Source: Styela clava (lineage: Eukaryota > Chordata > Ascidiacea > Stolidobranchia > Styelidae). Taken from it: a stretch of DNA of 64,000 bases. The stretch is taken from positions 4,950,883 through 5,014,882 of the forward strand of contig NC_135252.1 of assembly GCF_964204865.1 (NCBI RefSeq), written 5' to 3'. Each line of letters opens with the position of its first letter. Position 1 is the first letter of the stretch. Below, piece after piece: positions 13,501-24,257 of the stretch. The notes under the pieces are model-generated. The model saw only the letters and a list, made by a program, of their open reading frames with translations. It did no database searches and was not told the DNA's origin. Made by a program: the position numbers and the translations under genes.

Positions 13501-13935
13501 TGCGTTGATCTGAAGGATACTGGAATAAATTGTCATTTTTAGTCCGAGTGAGAGGAAAGTTGTATGACGGCTTAATCACAGTCATATGGCGTTCCATAAC
13601 CTCTCGTCTGGTTAAGGCTCACCATCTGCCATCTGTTAAAATACTTTATCAGCTTCCTTTGACAGAGGATGGCCTATACTAATATCTGAATATAGACTAG
13701 GCCTAGTTAAAATTCATAAAATGTATTTCTGTAATTGCCGGTCCTTGCCTGGTGCTGGTGGTAGTTCAGTTTTTGAATCTTGAGTCTCTGTTTCGGAAGT
13801 TGTGACTGGCTCTTGCTCTTTAACGTCTTCATCTTCTTTAATATTATCTGAAGCATTAGAAATATCATTCTCTTCTATGATTTCTTCTTTTTGTTCAATT
13901 TCCTCCATCTTTCTCAGTCCAGCTAAAGCATTCAT
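1579..13935 (-). CDS. Matrin-3/ZNF638-type RNA-binding protein (3 RRMs + matrin C2H2 zinc finger)
   Basis: I rebuilt 17 exons with matching phases (5' to 3'): 13749-13935, 13186-13270, 13072-13109, 12792-13001, 12121-12307, 11278-11391, 10899-11085, 6524-6608, 5073-5190, 4496-4644, 3690-3784, 3132-3184, 2885-3062, 2318-2801, 2169-2239, 1833-1925, 1579-1737. Total 2493 nt, 830 residues. The N-terminal 235 residues are acidic and Lys-rich. RRM1 (about 236-310) has RNP2 VVLMSNIP and RNP1 SRGYAYVIL. RRM2 (about 337-415) has VIKVSNLG and SGRGYVVLE. A SFVVVDEVGE motif sits near 470. RRM3 (about 535-605) starts TVHVRMYDVP. A Pro/Gly/Met-rich stretch (about 607-720) follows. The C-terminus is a matrin-type finger: FFCQLCNKFY, then 13 residues to VVHC and H five residues on. 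Family members are nuclear RNA/DNA-binding proteins acting in splicing and chromatin; that role is inferred. Intron 1 uses a GC donor. An in-frame stop lies 14 codons before the chosen ATG. MATR3, ZNF638 and RBM20 orthology is not resolved. Confidence 0.88.
3255..3586. mobile_element. Non-autonomous hAT-type element, 332 bp
   Basis: Flanked by a perfect 8-bp target duplication CTTGATAC (3247-3254 and 3587-3594). Imperfect terminal inverted repeats begin TAGAGGTAAGATC on the left and TAGAGCTAGGATC on the right. The interior is GGGCCC-rich and has no transposase. It sits in the matrin-like gene, in the intron between exons 11 and 12. Confidence 0.75.
4031..4366 (-). repeat. tRNA-Ser-derived SINE, near full length
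   Basis: The most complete copy in the window. On the minus strand it starts at 4366 with GGCTCGGCGGTTTGGCGCAT (box A region), an anticodon arm with loop TAGGAAT, a long variable region and box B GGTTCGAATC near 4265-4275. The family body GGAAGCATGGACTTGATGG and the tail block ending near 4031 follow. It lies in the intron between exons 10 and 11 of the matrin-like gene. Confidence 0.7.
7358..9014. mobile_element. Non-autonomous hAT element, 1657 bp
   Basis: Perfect 8-bp target duplication TATGTAGC (7350-7357 and 9015-9022) flanks terminal inverted repeats TAGGGATGGGCAAT, which continue to 22 bp with one mismatch. No transposase frame is visible; the 129-codon minus-strand reading frame at 7999-8388 arises from internal tandem repeats. 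It lies in the 4.3-kb intron separating RRM1 and RRM2 of the matrin-like gene. Confidence 0.9.
8020..8375. repeat. Internal tandem repeat of the hAT element
   Basis: Three imperfect copies of a block with TCAAGATAGACGCACGT, GATAGTGACGTATTGAATTT and GTCTGGGTAGATAATGAT. Copies begin near 8025, 8117 and 8273, and the middle one carries an extra segment of about 60 bp. Confidence 0.75.
9435..9565 (-). repeat. tRNA-Ser-derived SINE, tail fragment
   Basis: Begins AGGATAGGATTTACATATTT and matches the tail part of the SINE through GGATTAGTTAGCCAG, then ends at a T-run. The head is absent. It lies in the same intron as the 7358-9014 element. Confidence 0.6.
11655..11790. repeat. MITE fragment with GGTTAGGGTTAGG-like core
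   Basis: Contains GTGTACCAGGTCAGGGTTAG, then GGCCATAATTTTATTC and a CTATTATGAG-TTGGGGACTG block. The same blocks appear in the palindromic element at 26631-26859 and in part at 43512-43612, so this is a dispersed family. It lies in a matrin-like gene intron. Confidence 0.5.
13541..13640 (-). repeat. tRNA-Ser-derived SINE, tail fragment
   Basis: Degraded tail block: GAGAGGAAAGTTGTATGACG, GGCTTAATCA and CTCTCGTCTGGTTA match the other copies. It lies in intron 1 of the matrin-like gene. Confidence 0.5.
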
Positions 13936-13999
13936 TTTAGCATCACTCCTATTACCGGTGGCGGTACAGTATTAAAACAAAATCACAGCTGCAATACAC

Positions 14000-14554
14000 G
14001 GAGTCACTGCACTACGGCGCTGCATAAACACAATGTAAAAAAATCAATAGACGTTTCCCGACCCTTCACCCCAGGAAAATTCTTCCCGTTTTTGCGAGTT
14101 CGCGCCACTGAACCGGATATGTATGATAGTAGGTGCTTACAACGACCGGTATGTTAGTCGTTGCAACGACTGATTATGGTGATTTACAACATTCAACTAA
14201 CTGCCGATTTTTGGCCTACTTTATCGCGACTTAATGGGAACTCAATTTCAATAAACTAAAGCTCCTTGGAAGTTCAGTAAGAATATGACCAGTGAGAAGT
14301 GCAGGATTTAGCATTAGGCAATGTAGCAGGCGCAAGCCAGCTCAAAATTGGGAAGGTGGGCCAATTTTTTTTGTATGATGACGTAATAAGACGCTTATTC
14401 CGTGCCCTTTGCTCCGAACAAGGCTAGATAAAAGCAGCCACTGATATCTAACAAAAACTTGAAGAATCTCTCTACAGACTTATTTTGCTGTCGAAATTAC
14501 TAAAGCAATTTCATTCATCTCGGTTGGTTCATTAGGAGAAAAGATTATTGATAG
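14000..14554. other. Upstream flank of the matrin-like gene, no gene seen
   Basis: Non-coding DNA 5' of the minus-strand gene, with a locally more GC-rich stretch near 14050-14130 that could be its promoter. I could not define a TATA box, start site or extra upstream exon. Confidence 0.3.
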
Positions 14555-14689
14555 TAGGCCTGCTGGTATCATTGGGCCACCTTCGATTGTCGTGTAGTAG
14601 AAGCTGAATTAATGTGGTGATAATAATTTACGGGGGTGGGGCTATACTACACGACAATCGAAGGCGGCCCAATGATACCAGCAGGCCTA
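14555..14689. repeat. Long inverted repeat: 45-bp arms, 45-bp loop
   Basis: Arms 14555-14599 and 14645-14689 are complementary with a single mismatch (A versus G at arm position 25). Arm ends read TAGGCCTGCTGGTATCATTG. The loop is 14600-14644. RNA from either strand would form a near-perfect hairpin. It lies about 620 bp upstream of the matrin-like gene. No clear target duplication is visible. Confidence 0.85.
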
Positions 14690-14884
14690 AGCCAGGAAAC
14701 ATCGGGTTATCATTAAATCGTTCAAGAATAAAGCAAAAGTCCGTAAGAATGTATGTCCTCCAACAACAATCCATATTACCACAGCGTTAGAGGCTACAGC
14801 ATCATGTGCCTGATGTACTAGCTATAGTTACTAAGTGCAAAAGTTCTAGATTGCAAACAATGTGTAACGTTATATGGCAATATA

Positions 14885-15245
14885 TATATATGTATATGTA
14901 TGAATTGCTTTGCTGCTAGGTTGAGTTGCTACGACGCCGCAAACTTCATTATATATATATTTTTCGCTAGAAGCTTTACGTTTATTTATTTATAAAATAT
15001 CTGTGGGTTCTGAGGGATCCGATTTTTTGTGCGATTTTGTCTCTTGTGACAGATTGGATACACATACTACTTAGTTTTAGCCTTCTTGTCTGTCCAGATA
15101 TTTGAACATCGCTCTCTTGTTTGATTTCATATATTATTGCTTAGGTGGGTATGTTTTCTCGGTAATATGTCGTCGTGGAATCGAGAATCGGAATCGAAAA
15201 TTTAGGAATCGGATAAGAATCGAATACTTGTAAGTAATCATACTT
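14885..15245 (+). repeat. Dispersed repeat, copy 1
   Basis: Matches 38785-39125 in the opposite orientation over most of its length: an (AT)n stretch, GTTGAGTTGCTACGACGCCG, TTGTCTGTCCAGATATTTGA, CATCGCTCTCTTGTTTGATT and CTTAGGTGGGTATGTTTTCT. No coding capacity is seen. Confidence 0.7.
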
Positions 15246-15449
15246 AGCATCCTTAGTGAAGACTGAAGAGGCTTGGTTGTAACTAATCATTTCCCAATAA
15301 TTTTTGACAAAGTCATAGATTTGGTTGTTATTGTGGTTGCAATAAAGCTTCTATTGGTGGAAATGTGACTTCTTAGGCAGTCATTAACTCAGGTATTTAA
15401 ATTAATAATATCGTGTGATAACATTTATTTCTAGGCAAATTAGGAGTTA

Positions 15450-15546
15450 TGGAAAAAACATCCCTGAATAAAAGCTGTTGTCCCCCTTAAGGGTCGAAAT
15501 GTGCCCCCGGGGGTAGCCTACATGTACCGCAGTTGGGAAACCCTGA
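15450..15546. mobile_element. hAT-type terminus, orphan
   Basis: Read on the minus strand from 15546 it begins CAGGGTTTCCCAACTGCGGT, a hAT-like terminal repeat. No matching opposite terminus was found nearby, so this is probably a fragment. Confidence 0.35.
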
Positions 15547-16186
15547 TCTATCAAAACAATAAAACCAGATAATGTTTGCAACCATGGAGTAAAAGTGTCA
15601 GAGTGATTGCGAAAATTTTAATCGTTACGTCACCATTAACATCTTGTTACTCAAATATATGATCACGAAGGGACTTTTCATCATCACACAAATATTATTT
15701 GACTGCCGAAAATTTCAAGTAGTTGACTGAGCAATTTGTCTATTCTAGTTGAAGAAAAAGGAGATGTTTTCACAACAACAAAAAATACAGAAAAATAATA
15801 ACAGCATATTGAAAAAACGTTCCATAGTGTCCAACAAGAAAATTGATGTTCTGGAAAACATCTTCTGATCAGATACAGTATATTGGGAAAGTTGTAATCT
15901 AATCAGTATTGCGACAGACTCGCAATTCTAAAACGAAAAAGCAATGCTCAACTATATGGACACTATGAAGTGGTACGGGTATGCAATCTTAGGCAGTCGA
16001 CAACCCGTATGACCGCCTTCGCTATACCACCAAAAAGCACCGAACGCGGGCCCGCCACAAGATGCACAATCTCGATTACGTCATCGACACAAAAAAAGGA
16101 ATCTTATAGAGCCCACAGAAATTTTTGTAATAAATAAAAGTAATAGCCTTTTAGGGACGAATACAATCATTAACCACTGAAAATTT

Positions 16187-16800
16187 CAGTTTCAAGAACA
16201 ACTATTCAACAAATCATGCAATTATTAAATTGGTTGAATACATCTATGAAAAACTGGGAGACGGAGATCATATATGTTGATTTCTTCAGATCTGAAAAAA
16301 AGTTTCGACACTGTTAGCATAAGCTCCAGCATTATGGTATCCGCGGATGAGCAAACAACATATTTAAAGACTAAGCTACCTCACAGAGACAAATCAATTT
16401 TGCATAGAATTAAAGTGCTTCAGAACAAGGCCGTTAAAATCCCTTTCCGGCTCTTTCAAACCTAAACATGATAAGCACCATTCTAAAGCTTGAAGATATT
16501 TACAAATTAGAGGTCTGTAATCTCATGCACATATATCACAATCGTTATCTACCTATTGATGGCTATTTTACTAGACAGAGTATAACATCCATGCCTACAA
16601 CATAAGATCAACAGCAGCACACTTTTTCATGTATTTACCTCATTTGTCACATTCCAAAATTGTCTTCGATACAAGAGGAGGGGTGGGGTGGGATACATGG
16701 GTGAGTTATAAATCATGTCAGATCAGCTCTTCAAAGCAAGGCTGAAAAACATTTGTCACAATTTATACTGTAGTGCAAGATGGAATATTTTTGATGAAAC
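16187..16800 (+). pseudogene. Decayed non-LTR retrotransposon reverse transcriptase
   Basis: Three frames carry RT-like segments in the expected order. A segment with STNHAIIKLVEYIYEKLGDG lies near 16205-16265. The catalytic-core-like DLKKSFDTVS follows near 16290 after a frameshift. Then come YLKTKLPHRDKSILHRIKVL and QNKAVKIPFR (16370-16450), and LNMISTILKLEDIYKLEV with HIYHNRYLP (16462-16555), typical of the C-terminal part of LINE reverse transcriptases. Several frameshifts and stops, and loss of the palm region with the catalytic aspartates, show it is dead. The clade cannot be told. Confidence 0.65.
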
Positions 16801-16974
16801 AACATCGCCCCCATCACTTTCGTTAAAGTTCATATTATAAATATGCGAGTCGTATCCTACTTACTTATAACTGGCAAAACTTCTGATAAGGTTTAAAACA
16901 CGTAGAAATACATGTGCCCGTTTACCCATATTACACACATAAACAAATATTAAAAAAAGAAACACGCGGCAGAC

Positions 16975-17200
16975 ACGATGGTTTCCAATTTAAAACCGTT
17001 TATATATAGTGGATAGCATTGGGCTGTGTTTATTGGGATTTGTTTACACCAGCCGCATTCAAAACGAACCAATAATTTGATTGAGGTAAACAAAGATTGA
17101 GGTAGTGCGTTACCTTAAGAAAACAGTGTCAGAAGAGGTAATAAATAAATTCTAAATGTCTTGTCCTGCAATTCTTTGGTTTGAATAAAATCCGTCAAGA
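16975..17200 (+). repeat. Dispersed repeat, copy A
   Basis: About 200 bp shared in the same orientation with 28870-29065: TTGATTGAGGTAAACAA, AACAGT-TCAG and TAATAAATAAATTCTA occur in the same order and spacing. No coding capacity. The DNA from 17200 to 17650 shows nothing recognisable. Confidence 0.55.
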
Positions 17201-17671
17201 TTACGCGAAAAGTATATGCTTTGAATTGCAACCAATATGAGATAAAGATGGCATAAATTTGGACTACCCTACATTTGCTCTGTGACAGAAATACTTATAC
17301 TAAATGTGTCGCAAAAACATCCTAGATAATGTCATTTTACCAGAACAAGCAGTGGAGCAGTCTTACTATATTCCTGTCAATATCAAATGATGACTTTGGA
17401 ATAAAAGTATTTTCAGACTTACAATTTCACATTACCTGATGTGATGTCAAGTAGGTTTGGATTATCCCGATAACCGAGAAGTATTTTTCTATTATCTGTT
17501 ATCCAGATATTATTGTGACGGTTAACCGGATAATAAATTAGCCCAAATAATACATTTTGATATTTTTGTTATTAACTGGCGCCTGACATCTCCAAGAGCA
17601 TAATAATAACAACTATTATTCATTCACACTCCTTATTTTTAGCCATCCGTAAAATGCTGGAGGGAACTTCA

Positions 17672-17890
17672 CTATGGACCTTTCCCCGACCATTGACCTT
17701 TATTGTTTTGATTTTGGTCGCTCAGACCAATGACATTAAACAACATGATGCGCAACTCCGGCATTTTTGTCCGAAGATCGTATTCGATAGCACGCTCCAA
17801 TGCACATATTTGACGAGACGAAAACGATCGGATGTGTGCTGCTTTCGAGGCGTAGTACGAATGGTGTTCGTGCCTGCTTTGACAGTTGTT
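17672..17890 (-). other. Open segment with weak homeodomain-like resemblance
   Basis: The minus-strand frame contains RSFSSRQICALERAIEYD, then IGLSDQ, resembling helix 1 and the start of helix 3 of homeodomains (F8, Q12, L16, E17). The spacing between helix 1 and GLS is one residue off, and no WFxNRR recognition helix follows. Part of the DNA recurs, diverged, at 21418-21535. It may be a decayed or chance similarity inside a repeat. I do not call a gene. Confidence 0.2.
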
Positions 17891-17999
17891 GTCGATTTTA
17901 ATGATATTTTTGAAAGTTGGGGTAAAAAGAAATCGGTAAAAGGTAAGGTGAATACTATTGTTGTATATCACACCCGGGCATCGCACTGTTAAGTACATG

Positions 18000-19048
18000 T
18001 GGGAAAGCCAGCCTTTGTCAAATACTACGAAGTTATTAATTCAGTACGGTACGTAGTTGCCCATTTGCCGAAATTACATATTTACTTACCCCTTATGGTT
18101 TCAAATAGTTCATGCACCTCCAGTTAGATTTTTTTAATCAGAGAGGATATATACTCATTGTTGATTGCTGCTCATTGTAACATACTATTGTGCATTCACT
18201 TTTATTTGCGTATTGAATCAAAGTGTTAACAAGTTCACCTAACATTTCACTCATACCGGTCTATATTGTATAGTCTGATTTCTCAAGTATTTGGAGCCAC
18301 GAATGCTTGTAATTTTCTGACTAAACCCTTTTATTAGTTGGTTTATATACCAAATTCAGTAAAATATTTTTTACATAAAACATGAAATATTGGATTTATT
18401 AGCTTTTCCATTCTAAATCATATAGACTGCTTCATTTATTCTTAACGAAAATTAATAAATCTCCTCTCTTTCTTCAGATGTGAAAGTTGTGGACAAACCT
18501 GTCTAAGCATTGTGAGACTCTTGCAGTACAAGAGGCAATAGCAGAAATAGTAAGTATATCAATCAAGAAATTAAGCCGACATAAAGCAAAACTTTCAACT
18601 ATTCGTCTAATCTCAATTTCCTATTATTTATTCACAGGACAACTATAGCAGACGGGGAGATATCAGAAGTCTGGCGACATATCAGTGACAGTGTGATTCC
18701 AAGAAATATAATGTTTGCAATAGAAAAACAACCTATGGGGGCATGCAAAGACATTTGACCCTCCGGTAGAGTTGTTTATGGCCCCCACATCCTGCAGGGC
18801 TTGAGGAAAATAACTAAAAATTCCAAAGCGTAAGATTGCATAAGCGGTCTTATTTGTAAAAAGGCACAAAACACGCCAGACATACTTAAAACAGCTTTGG
18901 AAATGAGGATTACGGGTACCTCACTGCACCTGTGTTATATTTGGTTCATCAACTTTTGGTAGTACTATAGAAGAAATTCCGGAAGGGGTATAATCATCAT
19001 TCATGATAAAATACTATCATATATTTTTTGAACAACTTCAATCTAGAC
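18000..19048. other. Intergenic, nothing supported
   Basis: Short open stretches with splice-like borders (for example after 18478) end in stops and could not be linked in phase. No repeat family recognised. Confidence 0.3.
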
Positions 19049-20234
19049 CAGGGATCTCAAACTCGCGGCCCCAGAGAACTTCCAGTGCGGCCCTCGAACG
19101 CTTAACAATAATTGTAATAGTATTTTGGAAGTTTTTTTTTTATCTAAATGTAATAGATTTTTCAAACCTTCTAAAGTGAAATTGATTATTCACACAGAAA
19201 ACAATTTACTGAAAGTAGTTTTGGAATATTAATTTTTTTGTCCACATTTTGACCCAATTAAGAATACACATCAAGCTAGCAAAAGAATACTTGAATAAAA
19301 CACTTGAGTGATTAAATTAAACGCAAAGTACATGAAGAAGGTGGCATTTTCGAAGAAAATGGGAGTTGTAACATTTCTGCTCTTCACAAAATTCTGAAGC
19401 ACATTGTTTAATTTGTCATATTTCCATCAAAACAATCAAAAAACACAATAAGCTCAGCAGTCAATATGACAAATTCGAAGACCAACTTCGAACAGAAAAT
19501 TTCCATGTGTTTGTATATTAATATAATTATACAACGACTTAGTTACTAAAAATCAATATCAATAATAATTCAAGCAATCCTATGCCACGCAATGTAGTGC
19601 GAAATGTCTTGTCGAAAAAATCTGTCATTTGTTTTTTTACTGATCTATACATGAAATGATAAAAGTAACTTTTTTACATTACTGGAATTGATTAAACATT
19701 CGTAAAGATCCAGATAAACCCATGATCATGTGGCCTCGTTAGTTAGAGTTGGTACTATAAAATCATTTCAGACTGGCCTTAGTATGCTGGTGACACAAAA
19801 AAGATGCCAAACGCCAGGACAAATGTAATTATTAAAACATTGAGTTTATACTGTAGTATTTTTGTTAATTTTAGGTTCATATATTTAGATTAAGTTATTT
19901 TTAGTGTATGTATTATTCTTTCCTTATTCAAAGCTTGTTCAAAAATGATTTTGATGGTTGTACATAGAATTTTACGATTTTTTATAATAAATACTGTAAC
20001 TTGCAAATGTTGCAATAATAGTGGAATGCAAATATTAATATGTAATTGCATTTGAAATTGAAGAAAATAATAAAACTTAATCCAACTCTTTAGTTGCATC
20101 ACAATATATGTCACAAACTAAAACTATCTTTAAAATATCTTTTAAGTATACATTATCAAAAACTGTTTGCGGCTCTTTTTACAATTTTCAAAATGCAATG
20201 CGGCTCTCGAAAACCCATGAGTTTGACACCACTG
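19049..20234. mobile_element. hAT-type element, about 1.19 kb
   Basis: Left end CAGGGATCTCAAACTCGCGG; right end, reverse complemented, CAGTGGTGTCAAACTCATGG. These are hAT-style termini with subterminal GCGGCCC and GCGGCTC. Flanks ATCTAGAC (left) and ATCTATTC (right) are an imperfect 8-bp duplication (6 of 8). The interior is AT-rich, with no convincing transposase. Confidence 0.65.
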
Positions 20235-21417
20235 ATCTATTCTAGACGATTCAAGCATTGCTTTGGGAAATTATATCACTTCAATTAAATTGAAATAATC
20301 TCGCTATATTAAATACAAAATCGTTGCTATCATAAAGGTAAACCAATTCAGCCACTCGAAATATATTGGCCTTCACAAAGCAATGGAGGCAAAATTGAGA
20401 GTTCATGAGCTATGAACATTTGTTCTTTTCTTTGTCTTGAACTTTTCATACTCCACAGCCCCTGTTAATTTTTTTAATTTTAATTACCATGTGATGGTCA
20501 TACATATCTTTAACTTGTATTTTCTGTCATGATGTATTATCTCAATGTGCCAAACTATTAATTAGTGTGCATATTTTGCTTCCAGATGACATAAATGTAT
20601 TGTCATGTTTATTACCTCAGCTTGGAGTATTGACAAGAAAAAGGTGCCAGTAAATTAGGTAAAAAAATTTTCAACTCATTGTTATAATCAGAATTCACAA
20701 TCAATAGGAATTATAAACAGCCAACAATCGGTGAGAATTATATGCGAAATCCCTCAGAATAAATTTGTCTAAAATCGGAGGAAGGCAAAAAATATAGGTA
20801 GTTTCCATCCACACAAGCATTTCAAGAAGACTTGCTCGAGCCAAACTAAATGAGCATCGTCAGGTGATCGGTAAGGCTGCAAGTTGAATTCAGCCCTGCA
20901 ACCTCCTGCATAGAAGATAATATTAATTAGTGGGCTATGAGCTAAATTCCTAAATTTAAACAAACCTATCTACGATGCATTATGTACCAGCAATGTTACC
21001 TACGATTAACTGAATATGTAATATGTCTAATAAATTCACCTACAAAAGCAAGTTCGATAGGTGCAAACTTTGTGTTATGGAATTGTATCGCAGCACAGTT
21101 TTGTATGACACCCTCTTTAAATGAAATTTCAATGATTAAGCGCAAACATTAAAATTACTAACTTTGAACTTTGTCATTATCTGCACAATGTTCCACACAA
21201 ATCTTTCCGCTATCGCGTTTGTAATCTTCTCTGATAAAAAAAAAACGTCTATGATGTCCAAATTGCTCTTTACAGCTTGCCTTTTATTCCAGCTTTCCAA
21301 GTAAGCAAAACTTCTTAGATATAGAGATTATTTTGTTTCGTTACAGGCGCAAAAAGACAGGTACTACACGTAAAAAAGACGCCGAGTAGCAAAAGCGAGC
21401 GGAAAACGGACGCGAAA
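20235..21417. other. Intergenic, nothing supported
   Basis: No reading frame with domain signals, no RNA gene and no recognised repeat. Confidence 0.3.
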
Positions 21418-21747
21418 GGCGACGAGAAATACGTGCATTGGTGCGCATCATGAAATATAATGTTTCGCCTGTAGTCTTATGGAGTGACGTCAGAGTTGCC
21501 TATCATGTTGTTTAATGTCATTGCTCAGACCAATGACATTGCTCAGACAAACATTGCAAATATTCAGGCTTGCGTAGGGCGATAGAGTTTTAAAGGCCTT
21601 CGAATGGCATTTCACTGGTGATGGCGGTATTTTCGTGCTTCTGAAGTTATAACATATTGTCAAGTGATCTATTATTAACGTTATTCCGCCTTCACATTGC
21701 CGTTACCGTACCTGACTTAGTTCCAAAAGCCTATTTAACATACAAAA

Positions 21748-22161
21748 ATGGAATCACTCAGAGATGACTTTTCTATGGACTTGATTCCACAAGAACTTTT
21801 CTTTCAGCCGGAGCCGGAGAAGGATACAAAACTTTTTATTGAAAGGTGATATTTAAACTTATATGGTTGAAGAATATCAGAAGACTGAGAGACCTGCGTG
21901 ACTACCGGTACCGTATCCCATGGTTCATAGACTAATAGTTAGCGTCCAAGTTAGGACTGAATTTGTGGGCTTAGTATAGAAACAAATGAAATGCAGGGGC
22001 AGTTTAAAAAAGTCTTTTAAATACATTTTCTAGAAACATTGCACAAACTACAGCAATCTGTAATTATGAACAGATGAATATTTTTTTTCAGATACATTCA
22101 TGATGGTTCGTTCAATCGTCAATCTTGGTTCAACGCTGGAGTTCAAAGCCAAGTGCTATAG
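21748..22161 (+). CDS. Candidate two-exon small protein, 55 residues
   Basis: Exon 1 (21748-21845) starts at an ATG in a good context (AAAAATGG) and encodes an acidic segment including MDLIPQELFFQPEPEKD. The donor is a weak GTGATA in phase 2. Exon 2 (22092-22161) follows an acceptor with a run of T before CAG. It continues the frame with RYIHDGSFNRQSWFNAG and ends at TAG after SQVL. Composition (Asp/Glu/Pro/Phe, no low complexity) looks protein-like. There is no signal peptide or membrane segment. I do not recognise the family. It could instead be the 5' part of a longer gene or a remnant. Confidence 0.4.
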
Positions 22162-23230
22162 ATAAGTTCAGGAGTCTCTGCCACCACATCATCTTCAAAT
22201 AGTGGTGTCGCTGGGTAGTCACCAAGTCTCTGATGCAATTTGTACATGCTAGGCCTAGGCACAGTGAAGGCACTTAAGTTTATGTCCTATCATAGAAACA
22301 CAGATTTATTAGCTCAGCCTGATGGGTGCAAATATACTATTGAAACATAGGTTTTACACTATAGTTTATTCATTCAGTGTAGAAATAGAATATAACAGAT
22401 TATAAAAAAAATATGATGAAGGAACAAGCAAGTAAATCTAAGAAAATTACTACAAATTATACAGTTTTCCAGATATTGTGTTGTATAGGATAAAAATACA
22501 CACCAGATATATGCTTTTAGGCACAACAATGGAACGTCAAAATAATAGAATTAAATTCATTTCACAATTCCATGGACAGACATAATGTATCACAATGATT
22601 TTACTGCTGAGTTATTTTATTAAAGCTGTCTGGTTTCATCTCCTGATAATATGGAAGAACTGCGCTCATTGTTATATAGTCAGATGGGCAAACACCCACC
22701 ACTTGGTTCGGTTCTAAAGTTATCAGATGATTATGAACAAGTTGCAATTTATATGACAGTGATAAATGCAAAATAAGTATATATCACACACCACAGTCCG
22801 CACAAAAAATGATATTACGATCACCAGGGTCACACCGGACATGGCATGCATGCGGAGCATACTCCATAAAGTAACATCATTTTATCACCAATGGATTGTA
22901 AAAGATTCTGCATGAAGTCCCAAGTCTTCAATATTGATTTTCTTTCTTTATTCATCATTTTTACAGTTAGCAAATATGGCACCAATGCTGGAAGGAGTAT
23001 GTGTTTTCTCATTTTGAATTACGTTAAAAGTGTTGCCCGATTCTGAATCTTGTTAATTCTTTCGTGCCCTTTTATTATTATTATTTCTTTTTCTGGTGGG
23101 TAGCCGCGTACTTTTTGAAATCTATTTTAAGTTATGCTCGACTTCCAGTTTTCTCTGCATTTTGTTTGTATGTTGGCTTTTTGTGTTGTTTTATGCCAGA
23201 GAACCAAAATAAAATGATGATGATGCTTGC
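22162..23230. other. Intergenic, nothing supported
   Basis: AT-rich. A 60-codon minus-strand reading frame near 22830-23012 may be a remnant of the adjacent THAP pseudogene but has no recognisable domain. Confidence 0.25.
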
Positions 23231-23785
23231 TTACATTTTTCTGCTGTCTGACAAAGCGCTGTCATTTTCATCAGCGGCACTTGAGGTAGTTTCAACTAAA
23301 GAGTCTGGGGGCAGATCTGGTTGGATCCTTGACAATCCTTTCTCACTTTCGTCAGATTTCCATGTCTCTGTATCAAATGAGGTATCTGGTGATAGATCCT
23401 GTTAAATTATGATCCAAATTTAAATTATGGTATAAGTAATCCTTACCTCACAATTTGATGGTGCTCTTGTTGGGCGACAAGAATCTGATATAGGGTCAAG
23501 GTATTCATCAGTTGCTTAATCGCCTCCATGAAAATGCATGATGGAACGCAGTGCTTGTATGAAAATTCATTTCATATAAGAATTAACATATTGAATATAT
23601 ATCATAGGTAATTTTTCCTAGGTTGAATTGACTGTGAGGCCTGTTGCATTCCTTTATCCACCTCATTGTTTTTTGGCGGTCAATATGTGGCTTCGGAAAA
23701 GGCACAAATCTTACTCCATTTGAACGGCAGGGGCACCGTACAGGTTGTCAGACTGGCAAATACCATATGCGCAGCGTTTACACAT
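23231..23785 (-). pseudogene. THAP-domain gene remnant
   Basis: On the minus strand from 23785 the DNA reads MCKRCAYGICQSDNLYG, the start of a THAP C2CH finger. After a frameshift near 23745 comes GVRFVPFPKP and TMRWIKECNRPHSQFNLGKI (to about 23620). A degraded C-x-x-H region and HFHGGD, then TAA, then ATDEYLDPISD follow (about 23545-23490). A donor at 23445-23446 and acceptor at 23399-23400 join a Ser/Asp-rich last exon 23231-23398 ending SDSRKM and stop. THAP proteins bind DNA through this zinc finger and many derive from transposases. At least two frameshifts and one in-frame stop argue this copy is broken. Confidence 0.6.
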
Positions 23786-24257
23786 AGTTAGTCTACAAAA
23801 ATAATTCACTAATAGATTCTGTTTTTCCTAAAAATGCAACATCGTATTGAAGGCAAATTCTTCCGTACTGACATACGGCAGGCTACCGGTACTCTTGATT
23901 GCATCAGCATGACTGTCTACTATTTTTTGGTTCGAAATAGCAGTTGGTTGACCTGTACGGTACCGTACCTGTAAGTAAGGTGCATGCAACGGGTGGAGGT
24001 TAGAACGAGTTAGCCGTCAGCCCATGCAACGGGTACAGCCTTTTAGTATAGATATACAGATTTCGTAAACGTGATTTGCAACAAGTAACATACAGTATTA
24101 CAGCTTTCTAATTATCGCAGCCCTGTGAAGAAAACAAAAAGCGAAAAAAAAAGGACAAAGATCTGCCTAAACCGCCAGCAACCTGTGCGGAACGCGTCCA
24201 AAGTTGTCTGAGCGACTTTTTAGAGAGGGGTTGGTAGCCTAAAAGTCTCATTGCGCG

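Noticed and set aside
17654..17992. 112-codon plus-strand frame as a gene
   Set aside because: No domain, and the DNA is partly duplicated at 21418-21535; the opposite strand is equally open.
23064..23405. 113-codon plus-strand frame with hydrophobic start
   Set aside because: Antisense shadow of the THAP remnant's last exon; low-complexity YYYYFFFWW start.
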